Positions 1 to 8,330 of a stretch of 64,000 nt of DNA are shown piece after piece. Below the pieces are notes generated by a model. That model saw nothing but the letters and a program-made list of their open reading frames with translations, was not told the origin of the DNA and ran no database searches. The position numbers and the translations under genes are program-made. The first letter of the stretch is position 1. The number at the start of each line of letters is the position of its first letter. The DNA comes from Colwellia sp. 1_MG-2023 (GTDB taxonomy: Bacteria; Pseudomonadota; Gammaproteobacteria; Enterobacterales; Alteromonadaceae): positions 1 to 64,000 of the forward strand of contig NZ_JAUOPE010000010.1 in assembly GCF_030546755.1 (NCBI RefSeq), given 5' to 3'.

Positions 1-2
1 GA

Positions 3-86
3 TTCGACACCTTTATCAAAACGGGTAACTCTCAATTTTTCAAATCGAAATGTCAGATCTTGTCTGAACTAATTCAAATTACTTAA
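3..86 (+). CDS. Possible C-terminal end of a gene entering from the left
   Basis: An open frame enters the window at its left edge and stops at 84-86. The last 27 residues look like a helical protein tail (ending ELIQIT). A second frame (1-72) is also open, so the frame choice is uncertain. The hairpin just after it would then lie between two convergent genes. The function cannot be told from so few residues, and this may be non-coding. Confidence 0.25.
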   Translation, partial: FDTFIKTGNSQFFKSKCQILSELIQIT

Positions 87-128
87 ATAAAAATGAGTTA
101 TTACACAACTTTTTTTGCGTAATAACTC
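86..128 (-). terminator. Rho-independent terminator of the CobN-like operon
   Basis: A perfect 10-bp stem (95-104 with 119-128) is followed, reading on the minus strand, by ATTTTTATT. It lies 70 bp after the stop of the CobN-like gene and ends the minus-strand operon. Confidence 0.6.
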
Positions 129-200
129 CTTGCTTAATAATTCATTGAGAATTGTCTTTAATAAACTAGTTTGTATGACGAATGCTTGTAATGCTTTTCA

Positions 201-3200
201 TTACAAGCTTGGCGCTTCGTCATCACGTCGATAGAAGCCATAACCAAAAATTAATAAGATTAAACCGGCAATAATCCAATAATCTGTAGGAATATCTGTT
301 TCTTCAACGTCTGTTTTTTGCTCTTCAAGCTGTTGTCCTTGAACGTATTCAGCTTGCTCATTGGCTTGAGATTGTGCATTTTCTTGCGCGGCCATATCAA
401 TACTAGGTAAAGGTGCCAGACCAAAACCGGCAGCTTGGTTATTCACATACTCATTAAATTTTTCATTCTGCGTGGTTAAATCATAGTTTTTGGCGAGCTC
501 TAGATAAGTTTCTATCATTTTTTTCATGGTTTCTTCATCAGTTTGCCAATAGTCTTTACGCTCAGCTTCAACCATACGTTCAATCATTTGTGCTAATGCA
601 GCAGGGTTTGATTGCTCAAAAAATTCTTTCATATCCATATCGTAAGCATCGTTCACATAGACTTCAAAAAATTGTTGCCATTGATCATCACGAACATATT
701 CTGGTGTCATGACAGTCCAACCCCAAAAGTTATTTAATCTGTCTAATATTGCCGTTGAACCGGCATAACCGCTTTCTTGCATTTTCTTTATCCATCGAGG
801 ATGAAAATAACGGCTGCGTAATTCTTTGTTCAGGAATTGATCCATATTCTCTGATTTTACGGCATCTTTACGACGTAAATTTGCTACGTACATTTCAGGT
901 GTTTTACCGTCAATATTACGAACGGCTAGGCCAATACCACCAAAATATTGGAAAGGGTCGTCATTGGTCATTAAAGCATACAAGTTGGATGAACGAGAGA
1001 AAACTACCGCTTCAGTGCCACTTAACATTTTAGTGTACATGTCAACGTCATCTATTTTATCGCTCCAGCGATTCTCGTCTTTGCCGTAAAAATACCCCAT
1101 ACGTTTTACGTATAACTCACTTAATTTGCTGTCAGAGTCCCACGTATCAGAAGCTAGGCTAGCCCCAGCTAAACCTGTACCGTAATTTCCTGATTCATTC
1201 GAAAATATTCGAACGCTTGAAAGGTAGTCCGCTTCTTTTTCATCTTTGCCTTGTTCAAGCAACTCTTGCTTAAACGCAAGTGAATGACGATAAACAAAGT
1301 TATTGTCTTCTTTTAATTTTGCGACTTTATCAATGGCATCAGCAAGCCATAACATCACGTTAGGGAAAGCATCTCGATATAAGCCTGTAGCCGATACTAC
1401 AACATCAACACGCGGACGTTTTAATTCGCTGTATGGAATGATTTCTATTTCTTTAAATCGTCCTTGCTTGTCCCAAACAGGTTTAACCCCCATGGCATGA
1501 AGAATTTGGGCTTCTAATGCTCCTTGATGACGCATGGTTTCTAATGACCAAAGTGAAAATGCTAATTTTTTCGGATATTTACCATGTTTTTCAAAGTAAT
1601 CTGCGAGCGTTTGATCCATCACTTTTACCCCAGCAACATAGGCTTCTTGCGAAGGTACTTTTGCTGGATTAAAGCCTATCAGGTTCTTGCCTGTTGGGAT
1701 CGCATCTGGATTACGAATAGGATCATTCCCATTGCCTGGTGCAATATATTTTCCGTTTAAGGCATCAATTAGTGCACTTAATTCCCCCATAGCGTTGAAA
1801 TTTTCCCAATATTTTTTCGCTAGTGGGTACTCTAATGTGAGTGAATCAGGAAGAGTAATTTTTTCGCCATCCACTATTGTGCGTTTTAACAATTGAAAAC
1901 CTTTTAATGCGTAAAGATGTGTCACGCCTTGTTCATCGAAACTTTCACTCTCTGGTACTGTCCAGCCAAGAGTTTGTTCAAATGCTCCTGCGGCTTGAAC
2001 AAAATCATCACCTAACATTTGTAACATAGTTGAAAGAATGTGATTTTCTTTTGGCGTTAAACCGAAAATATGTACCCCAAGCGGTTGGCTCATTTGCGAC
2101 ATTTCAACAAGATAATCTTGCATTCTTGCTAAATCCCCTGAAAGTGTCGGTGAATTATCACTTAGTGCTAACTCAAGATCTGCAAGAATATTCATGTCAG
2201 TAGAAATACTGATAATACGCTTTAATGTTTCAGCTTGCGTTGAACCTTCATCGAGTAAAAAATAATTGTTTATTAATTCATTTAGTTCAGAGATTTCACG
2301 ATATAAACCTGCTTTGGCAAAACCAGGTGTTAAGTGACTGATCATGGTTGCGCGACCACGACGTTTGGCTTGCATTGCTTCGCCAACATTATCAATTATA
2401 TATGGGTAAAAAACAGGTATATTACCAACAGCAAGATTTGGGGCATCAAATACAGATAATCCACGTTCTTTACCTGTTAACCACTCTTGCGAACCATGGG
2501 TACCCAAATGAATGAAAGCATCAGCACCAAAGGTTTCTCGAGCATATAAATAAAACGCTAAATAAGCATGATTTATCGGGGTTTTAGTGCTGTGGTAAAG
2601 CGAGGCATGTTCTTCGGCATTATCACTTCGCATACCTTGTGGTAGAACAATCATATTGCCTACTTGCATGCGAGGAATCACCATTTTTTTCTCGCCGTTA
2701 TGCTCTCTCACTAAACCGTTGTTTTCTGGTTTGCCCCAACGATCGATAATAGGCTTTCGTGCACTTTCAGGTAGTTGATTAAACCAATTTAAATAGGTGT
2801 TAAGCGGTAAATAATCAGCTAAACCTTTACTCACTAGCGTTTCTACGTCTTCGCTTCGATAAAAAGGTCGTAATAAAGCACCGGCTCCTTCAATAAAAAA
2901 CTGATCAGCTTGTGGTGTGATTTTGTAACCTTGATTTTTTAGTTCATTCGATATTTGCACTAATGAATTTGGTACGTCTAAAAAAGCAGCACCAATGTTT
3001 TTCTCACCTGGAGGGTAATTCCAGATAAAGGTTGCTATTTTTTTATCATGGTTGCTAATTTTTGCTAGTTTGCCGTGATTAAATGCCCGGTCGACAAGAG
3101 CAGAAACTTGATCGGTTAAAATGACTCGGTCGTTATTTTCTTTTGCGGTAATAATGACAGGATCAATGCTACCACTGCTTTCTGGCATTACTAAAAAGAA

Positions 3201-4208
3201 TGGTGTCATATTGGCCGAAACACCACTATGATCCTTTTCAAATGCTTGAGCATTACCATCTAAATAATTTAAGGCATGAATGACAGGTATACCTAACTTA
3301 GTAAACTCAGCTTTTCTTTTTTCAACGTAGTGCAATGAGCGGTAATTAATTGCAACTTGAGCGCGAGGTTGGTTTTGTTCATCTAATAATAAGTCGACGT
3401 AATTGAGTGGTGCGTCTTCGTTCTCAAAATAAAAACCGAATGCTTTACTTCCTTTTGCGGCAAAACGTGCAATAAGGTCGTCTATTACTTGGCGTTGTTC
3501 ATAATCCACTAAGTTACGATACATAGCTATTGCTACTGTTGGTGCATTTGGCACGTCATTGGCAACCGAATTATCTAAATGTTCAAAAAATGCTTGTTCA
3601 TTATTAGTTAATAAGCTTGGGTAGCTAGGGTGATATAAACCTACTTCTGGGACTTCAAATACCGGAGGAACTTGTTCATTGGTTAATTTAAGTATTGAGG
3701 ATGAAACATAATCCATAAAGTAACTATAGTTTTGACGGCCACCGTTAAGGTAGTAAGTAATGGCTAACTTACGTATGTCGTTTTCAATACCATGATTCAT
3801 TGGAGAATCATCACTGTCGCCAATCGCTAATGTTTTAATCTCTGGAAATTGGCTTAATAATGCTTGGTGTTTATGAAACATAAACTTTGACAGGGCAGGG
3901 TTAATACCATCCAATAAAACCAAATCAGCTTGTTGCCATATTAATGCCAGTTTTTCAGTAGAAAGTCCTTTGGTGGTAGGCACATAAAAATTAAATGCTT
4001 TGTTTTTAGCGACTTCTTTGATTAATCGAGTTTTGCTGGCGCTTGAATGGCTCGATTGCATTAAAATAACTACCGGTTTTTTACTCGCCGCTAATTCTGT
4101 GATCGTTTCTTGTAACGCATCATCATTTGCAAAAGTTACGGGAGTCAATAAAACAAGGCTCAAGAATATTGAGCTAAAAATACTAAATAAAGAGGTTACT
4201 GCTTTCAT
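201..4208 (-). CDS. Exported CobN/ChlH-family protein, HmuS-like (possible heme dechelatase)
   Basis: This 1335-residue protein belongs to the CobN/magnesium-chelatase large-subunit family. The family signature HLGTHGSQEWLTGKERGLS is near residue 570. Unlike biosynthetic CobN, it has an N-terminal signal peptide (cleavage probably after VTFA, about residue 27) and a C-terminal membrane segment (about 1311-1326) followed by RRDDEAPSL. The bulk should therefore sit in the periplasm, anchored in the inner membrane. No cobalamin synthesis gene is nearby. The preceding genes code a DUF2149 protein (4-bp overlap) and an ExbB-like protein, and a TonB receptor is divergent. This set matches the Bacteroidetes hmu loci, in which the CobN-like HmuS removes iron from heme. 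The heme role is inferred; cobalamin or another metallated tetrapyrrole is the alternative. A perfect 9-bp hairpin (185-207) covers the stop codon. Confidence 0.85.
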   Translation of the reverse strand: MKAVTSLFSIFSSIFLSLVLLTPVTFANDDALQETITELAASKKPVVILMQSSHSSASKTRLIKEVAKNKAFNFYVPTTKGLSTEKLALIWQQADLVLLDGINPALSKFMFHKHQALLSQFPEIKTLAIGDSDDSPMNHGIENDIRKLAITYYLNGGRQNYSYFMDYVSSSILKLTNEQVPPVFEVPEVGLYHPSYPSLLTNNEQAFFEHLDNSVANDVPNAPTVAIAMYRNLVDYEQRQVIDDLIARFAAKGSKAFGFYFENEDAPLNYVDLLLDEQNQPRAQVAINYRSLHYVEKRKAEFTKLGIPVIHALNYLDGNAQAFEKDHSGVSANMTPFFLVMPESSGSIDPVIITAKENNDRVILTDQVSALVDRAFNHGKLAKISNHDKKIATFIWNYPPGEKNIGAAFLDVPNSLVQISNELKNQGYKITPQADQFFIEGAGALLRPFYRSEDVETLVSKGLADYLPLNTYLNWFNQLPESARKPIIDRWGKPENNGLVREHNGEKKMVIPRMQVGNMIVLPQGMRSDNAEEHASLYHSTKTPINHAYLAFYLYARETFGADAFIHLGTHGSQEWLTGKERGLSVFDAPNLAVGNIPVFYPYIIDNVGEAMQAKRRGRATMISHLTPGFAKAGLYREISELNELINNYFLLDEGSTQAETLKRIISISTDMNILADLELALSDNSPTLSGDLARMQDYLVEMSQMSQPLGVHIFGLTPKENHILSTMLQMLGDDFVQAAGAFEQTLGWTVPESESFDEQGVTHLYALKGFQLLKRTIVDGEKITLPDSLTLEYPLAKKYWENFNAMGELSALIDALNGKYIAPGNGNDPIRNPDAIPTGKNLIGFNPAKVPSQEAYVAGVKVMDQTLADYFEKHGKYPKKLAFSLWSLETMRHQGALEAQILHAMGVKPVWDKQGRFKEIEIIPYSELKRPRVDVVVSATGLYRDAFPNVMLWLADAIDKVAKLKEDNNFVYRHSLAFKQELLEQGKDEKEADYLSSVRIFSNESGNYGTGLAGASLASDTWDSDSKLSELYVKRMGYFYGKDENRWSDKIDDVDMYTKMLSGTEAVVFSRSSNLYALMTNDDPFQYFGGIGLAVRNIDGKTPEMYVANLRRKDAVKSENMDQFLNKELRSRYFHPRWIKKMQESGYAGSTAILDRLNNFWGWTVMTPEYVRDDQWQQFFEVYVNDAYDMDMKEFFEQSNPAALAQMIERMVEAERKDYWQTDEETMKKMIETYLELAKNYDLTTQNEKFNEYVNNQAAGFGLAPLPSIDMAAQENAQSQANEQAEYVQGQQLEEQKTDVEETDIPTDYWIIAGLILLIFGYGFYRRDDEAPSL

Positions 4209-4540
4209 TGTTTCGCGCCTTTTTCATTATCTTTACCTTCTGGAACATAAATCATCGAACCATCGTCCATTTTATAGGCTGTTCCTGCACGTAAACCTTG
4301 GCCACCACCAATATTGCCTGATGATTTGTAATGAGTGATTTCTTTTCCTTTTTTCACGATCACTTCCATGTTTTCTTTACCCTCATTTTTGATCACAGTA
4401 ACGTCATCACTACTCATTGGGTTAAGTGGATTTTGCGCGATAGAAATTAACAATGCTGCAATTACCACCAAAAATACGTCGACCAAATTAACCGCAGATA
4501 ATATTGGATTTAATTCTTCATCTTCATCTAAAAATCGCAT
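4205..4540 (-). CDS. DUF2149 family membrane protein
   Basis: A 111-residue protein with an acidic N-terminus (FLDEDEELNP), one membrane segment at about residues 20-38 and a hydrophilic remainder ending in charged residues. The pattern fits DUF2149, whose members accompany ExbB-like and CobN-like genes in hmu-type loci. Size and topology recall ExbD (one N-terminal membrane helix, periplasmic tail), so it may be the ExbD-like partner of the neighbouring channel protein; that is inference. Its start overlaps the stop of the ExbB-like gene by one base and its end overlaps the CobN-like start by four bases, so the three genes are translationally coupled. Confidence 0.75.
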   Translation of the reverse strand: MRFLDEDEELNPILSAVNLVDVFLVVIAALLISIAQNPLNPMSSDDVTVIKNEGKENMEVIVKKGKEITHYKSSGNIGGGQGLRAGTAYKMDDGSMIYVPEGKDNEKGAKQ

Positions 4541-5109
4541 TATGCTGCTTCCTGTATGCCACTTTCTTGCTCAAGTTTTGACAGAGCTTTACGATTTTTG
4601 TCAATTGTTGTTAGCTCGGCGGCCAACCAACGTTTTTGTACCGTTGCAGGCCAAAATGTTAGTGATGCGGCTAATAATCCCCAAATAACCGCGGCAAAGG
4701 CGACTACTAAGTTTTCACTGATACCTTGAACATTACCATCAGCAAGTGATTTTAGTGCCGGTCCCATTGGGATCATGGTGGCAATTAAACCAAGCATCGG
4801 CGCTAGTCGTGTCACAAGACGAAGATTCTCAAGTAATTTTAATGCGTAAACTTCGAGTTCTTCAAAAGAGGCGGTTGGATGAGCGACTAAATAATTATGT
4901 ACGGGGTAACCTTTGATCGATTTTTTAGGTAAACCATTTGAGTGTTGCGTGTAAACCAGCTTATTTTTCTTACGTTGAACATACCAACCTGCAAATTTCC
5001 CTATCGCAAATACAGCATAGCAAACAACAAAGATAATCATTAAAAGAACAGGGCTTAAAAGCAGATCTGATAAGTCATACATGCTTTGCTCAAGAGCGGC
5101 GATATTCAT
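4540..5109 (-). CDS. MotA/TolQ/ExbB proton channel family protein
   Basis: A 189-residue inner-membrane protein with three hydrophobic segments (about 17-42, 97-118, 132-153). The second and third flank the family's typical pore region (LAPMLGLIATMIPMGPAL, then AFAAVIWGLLAASLTF). ExbB-type proteins use the proton gradient to energise TonB and outer-membrane receptors. It is first in a three-gene minus-strand operon with the DUF2149 and CobN-like genes, and divergent from a TonB-dependent receptor. It is probably dedicated to that receptor or to the CobN-like protein, because no tonB gene lies in the window. Confidence 0.85.
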   Translation of the reverse strand: MNIAALEQSMYDLSDLLLSPVLLMIIFVVCYAVFAIGKFAGWYVQRKKNKLVYTQHSNGLPKKSIKGYPVHNYLVAHPTASFEELEVYALKLLENLRLVTRLAPMLGLIATMIPMGPALKSLADGNVQGISENLVVAFAAVIWGLLAASLTFWPATVQKRWLAAELTTIDKNRKALSKLEQESGIQEAA

Positions 5110-5170
5110 TATTTTTACTCCAAATTATGAATTGAATTTTGTACATTTATAAAATTAACCGCAATAATAA

Positions 5171-5191
5171 TGCGAATAATTGTTATTTGCA
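5171..5191. promoter_or_regulatory. AT-rich inverted repeat, possible Fur-type operator
   Basis: Arms TGCGAATAA and TTATTTGCA (8 of 9 positions complementary) surround TTG in the 218-bp region between the ExbB-like operon and the receptor. Size, AT richness and place fit an iron-regulator operator, but the match to the canonical Fur box is only partial. Confidence 0.35.
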
Positions 5192-5228
5192 ATATTGTTT
5201 TTTATTAGATGTTAAGGTAATATTCCTA

Positions 5229-5249
5229 CATCAAGAATAGTTCTCATTT
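5229..5249. promoter_or_regulatory. Possible Fur box upstream of the TonB receptor
   Basis: The right half (TTCTCATTT) matches the common Fur half-site; over the full 21 positions about 13 agree with the gammaproteobacterial consensus. It lies 79 bp before the receptor start. Iron control of the divergent promoters is inferred. Confidence 0.35.
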
Positions 5250-5327
5250 AGATTTAGTCATTTTAATTGTCTTTCGCTAAATGAGTAAACCCCTATACCT
5301 AATGTGAAATAAATAAGAGTTGTAAAT

Positions 5328-7484
5328 ATGAAAAACTTTTCTCCAACACTATCTGCAATAGCTGTTTTGATTGCTACTACTGGTGGTAGTGCGACAGTAC
5401 TTGCTAACGATGATGTGGTAAAAAAAACGAATACCGATGTTGAAACTATTGTTGTTTCTGGTAATAAATCAGAACAAAACTTAGGAGATGTTGCCGGTAG
5501 TATTTCAGTGATGACAAATGAAGATATGCAGAAACAAGTTGTGACTGATATGAGAGATTTATTCAAATATGAGCCTGGCGTTACTGTTGTTGGTGGTAGT
5601 GGCGAAGCGCAAAATATTGTCGTTCGAGGTATGGGGGGCGATCGTGTTTTAATGATCAAAGATGGCATGCGTATGAATGAAGGTTACGGTGCAAATGGTC
5701 AAAATGATGTTGTCGGCAGAGGTTTTGTTGAAACCGGAATTTTAAAGCAAGTTGAAGTGTCAAAAAGTGCAGCTTCAAGTTTATATGGATCAGACGCTAT
5801 TGGTGGTGTTGTTATCTTCACTACAAAAGACCCGAAAGACTTGCTACAAGGCGAAGATACTTATTTAGATTTAAATTTAGGTTATGCCGGTGCTAGTAGC
5901 CAACAATTCATTGGTTTTACCGGAGCACATTCGACAGGGGATTTTGAGCAATTATTGTCTGCAACTTATCGTAAAGGTAATGAAACGAAAAATTTTAATG
6001 ATGATTTAAATCCCGTTGATGTTGACTCGTACGATATCTTTTATAAAGGCGTTTATAATATTTCAGCAAACGATCAATTCAAATTTACGGCTGACTTATG
6101 GAAGCAAGATGTTGATAGCCCTTATGCTATTTATGCCAATAACTTTCGAACGCTACCAGGATATAGCGTGTTAAATGAGTATACTAAAGCGGAACAAGAA
6201 AATACCTCGTTTAAAGTGTCATACCACAGTGAAAAAACAAATTTTTGGTACGACACCCTTAATGTCGCATTATATCATTCAAATACCTTACAAGATGATG
6301 AAGAGTATTTTGAAGTTGAAGTAAAAGACTCTCCTTATGGACCTGATTCTTATCGAAATATTGCTCAGTATTCGCGTTATGAACAAGAAACTATTGGTTT
6401 TTTATCGAACGCATCTAAAAAAATTGTTATTGATGGTGTAAATCATACTTTTGGTTTTGGTATCGATGTTGAATCAACGAACAGTTTACGAACAGTACAT
6501 GAATATCGTTTGAGAAATGGTGAAGTAGATAGAGATCTTCATAGTAGTAAATTCCCGGAAAACGATACTTTACGTGCTGGTGTTTTTATTAATAATGTCA
6601 TTGAGTTAGGAAAACTTACTGTTACCCCAGGCTTACGTTTTGATTATTACGATATGGAACCAAAAAACTCAAACGATGAAGGAGCAACACAGTTTGAAGC
6701 CATTGATGAACATCAGCTTTCACCAAGTTTAGGCGCAGTGTATAAATTTAACCCAAGACTTTCTGCTTATGGTCAATTTGCCCAAGGCTTTAAAGTACCT
6801 CCTTATGACCTTGCTTATATTGATCATAATAATGTCATGGCTGGTTATAGAGTGGTGCCAACAGATCATTTAGACCCAGAAACGAGTGATTCATATGAAA
6901 TTGGATTACGCGGCCATGTTGGAAATTTTGCTTTTACATCAGCAATTTTCCATAACAAATATGATGATTTTATTAATACCGCTTTAATTGATACTGAGGT
7001 AGGAGTTTTTGGTCCTGTACAAGTTTTTCAATATGAAAATATTGAAAGTGTCACTATTGAAGGTGCTGAGTTAGGAGTAACTTATTATATTGGTGATAAC
7101 TGGAGTTTATACGGCAACGCTGCATATATGAACGGGAAAAATGATGATACTGATAATTATATTGCCAGTATCAGTCCGGTATCAGGTACTGCTGGTATCG
7201 CTTATGATGATGAAAATTGGGGAATTGACAGCGTATTGCGTTGGGCTAGTTCAATGAATAAGGTAAACGATGGCGAACATCAAACCGCGGGTTTTGGTGC
7301 GCTTGATGTTATTGGATATTATAACTTGGGTGAAAACTTCAAAGTTAACCTGCGTATTGCCAACTTTTTTGATAAAGAATATGTTCAACACTACAACATT
7401 GCCGGTGCAGAAGAAGGTATTGAATTAAATAAATTCACTGAAACGGACCGTAATTTATCGGTAAGTATTAACTATACGTTTTAA
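5328..7484 (+). CDS. TonB-dependent outer-membrane receptor, heme/hemoglobin type
   Basis: A 718-residue receptor: signal peptide to about residue 26 (VLA-NDD), TonB box at about 38-44 (VETIVVSG), plug domain at about 50-165 with the typical YGSDAIGGVV segment followed by TTKDPKDLL, then a 22-strand barrel ending in aromatic YTF. In heme receptors a FRAP motif and a NPNL motif lie in one extracellular loop; here the same places read FKVPPYDLAY (about 487-496) and HLDPETSDSYEIG, so both are present in altered form. The order fits HmuR/HutA-type receptors more than BtuB, which is also shorter. Divergent from the ExbB/DUF2149/CobN-like operon. The ligand (heme, or a related metal complex) is inferred. 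Confidence 0.85.
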   Translation: MKNFSPTLSAIAVLIATTGGSATVLANDDVVKKTNTDVETIVVSGNKSEQNLGDVAGSISVMTNEDMQKQVVTDMRDLFKYEPGVTVVGGSGEAQNIVVRGMGGDRVLMIKDGMRMNEGYGANGQNDVVGRGFVETGILKQVEVSKSAASSLYGSDAIGGVVIFTTKDPKDLLQGEDTYLDLNLGYAGASSQQFIGFTGAHSTGDFEQLLSATYRKGNETKNFNDDLNPVDVDSYDIFYKGVYNISANDQFKFTADLWKQDVDSPYAIYANNFRTLPGYSVLNEYTKAEQENTSFKVSYHSEKTNFWYDTLNVALYHSNTLQDDEEYFEVEVKDSPYGPDSYRNIAQYSRYEQETIGFLSNASKKIVIDGVNHTFGFGIDVESTNSLRTVHEYRLRNGEVDRDLHSSKFPENDTLRAGVFINNVIELGKLTVTPGLRFDYYDMEPKNSNDEGATQFEAIDEHQLSPSLGAVYKFNPRLSAYGQFAQGFKVPPYDLAYIDHNNVMAGYRVVPTDHLDPETSDSYEIGLRGHVGNFAFTSAIFHNKYDDFINTALIDTEVGVFGPVQVFQYENIESVTIEGAELGVTYYIGDNWSLYGNAAYMNGKNDDTDNYIASISPVSGTAGIAYDDENWGIDSVLRWASSMNKVNDGEHQTAGFGALDVIGYYNLGENFKVNLRIANFFDKEYVQHYNIAGAEEGIELNKFTETDRNLSVSINYTF

Positions 7485-7520
7485 TTTATTAGCTCAGTAA
7501 TCGTGTAGTGAGAATATTAA

Positions 7521-7556
7521 AAAAGTGCTTAGGCGATATGCTTAAGCACTTTTATT
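7521..7556 (+). terminator. Terminator after the TonB receptor
   Basis: A 14-bp stem starting AAAAGTGCTTA (7521-7534 with 7540-7553, one G-T pair, 5-nt loop), its distal arm ending in TTTT. It lies 37 bp after the receptor stop and could also serve the convergent msrA. Confidence 0.8.
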
Positions 7557-7618
7557 TTGTCTAGAGAAAATAAAAACTAAATAAAAATGAATAAAACTCT
7601 TCTGAGCTTTTTTAATTT

Positions 7619-8155
7619 TTAATCTTTTAATAAGTGTGAAAAGTTATTTAAAAATTTCTGTATTTTTTTAGCAACAACAAGCTGACAATACTGGTTATCA
7701 GCATTGTTGTTGTAATAGTCTTGATGATAGTCTTCAGCGGCATAGTAATTCTTTTTATGTTCTACCAAGGTTACAATGTCATCAGCAAACGCGTTCGCGT
7801 CAGTTAATTGTTTAATCTTCTTTAAGGCGGCATCTTGCTGTTGGTCATTTTCAACGACAATAATTGAACGATATTGAGTACCAATATCATTGCCTTGACG
7901 ATTCAGAGTCGTTGGATCATGTATGGCAAAAAATACATCTAATACGGTATCTAAGGAAACTAAAGTAGGATCAAAGCTGATTTTAACGACCTCAGCATGG
8001 TTAGTGTTACCCGAACAAACTTGTTCATAGGTTGGATTTTCAATATCGCCATTGGCATAACCGCTCACTGCCTTTGTGATACCTTTGACTCTTGCAAAAA
8101 TATTTTCAATACACCAAAAACAGCCACCACCTAAGGTTATTTCTTCTAAATTCAT
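7619..8155 (-). CDS. msrA: Peptide methionine (S)-S-oxide reductase MsrA
   Basis: A 178-residue MsrA that reduces methionine-S-sulfoxide in proteins, using thioredoxin. The catalytic motif GGCFWCIE is at residues 10-17, with Cys12 as the nucleophile by family rule. The family segment GNTNHAEVVKISFDP and the AEDYHQDY motif near residue 140 are also present. Length is normal for the short cytoplasmic form. It is monocistronic, convergent with the TonB receptor. Nothing unusual is seen. Confidence 0.95.
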   Translation of the reverse strand: MNLEEITLGGGCFWCIENIFARVKGITKAVSGYANGDIENPTYEQVCSGNTNHAEVVKISFDPTLVSLDTVLDVFFAIHDPTTLNRQGNDIGTQYRSIIVVENDQQQDAALKKIKQLTDANAFADDIVTLVEHKKNYYAAEDYHQDYYNNNADNQYCQLVVAKKIQKFLNNFSHLLKD

Positions 8156-8330
8156 TACCCAAGCCTATTTAGTTACATGCCTCATTATTTCAGCGAAGCA
8201 ATCCTATAAAAGAAAGGGCAATATAATCAATTGTCATTGCAAGGTCTATGTTAATTTTAACGAATGAGAGGAGGTTACGGCATGAGCTAACACTCGGTGC
8301 AATCTTTATTTATTACACCGAAATGTTAGA

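Noticed and set aside
749-1896. Plus-strand open frames inside the CobN-like gene
   Set aside because: They are shadows of the long minus-strand gene, lack ribosome sites and have no family pattern.
8263-8330. AGGAGG followed by ATG AGC TAA
   Set aside because: A strong ribosome-site look, but the frame is only two codons long; no product is possible.
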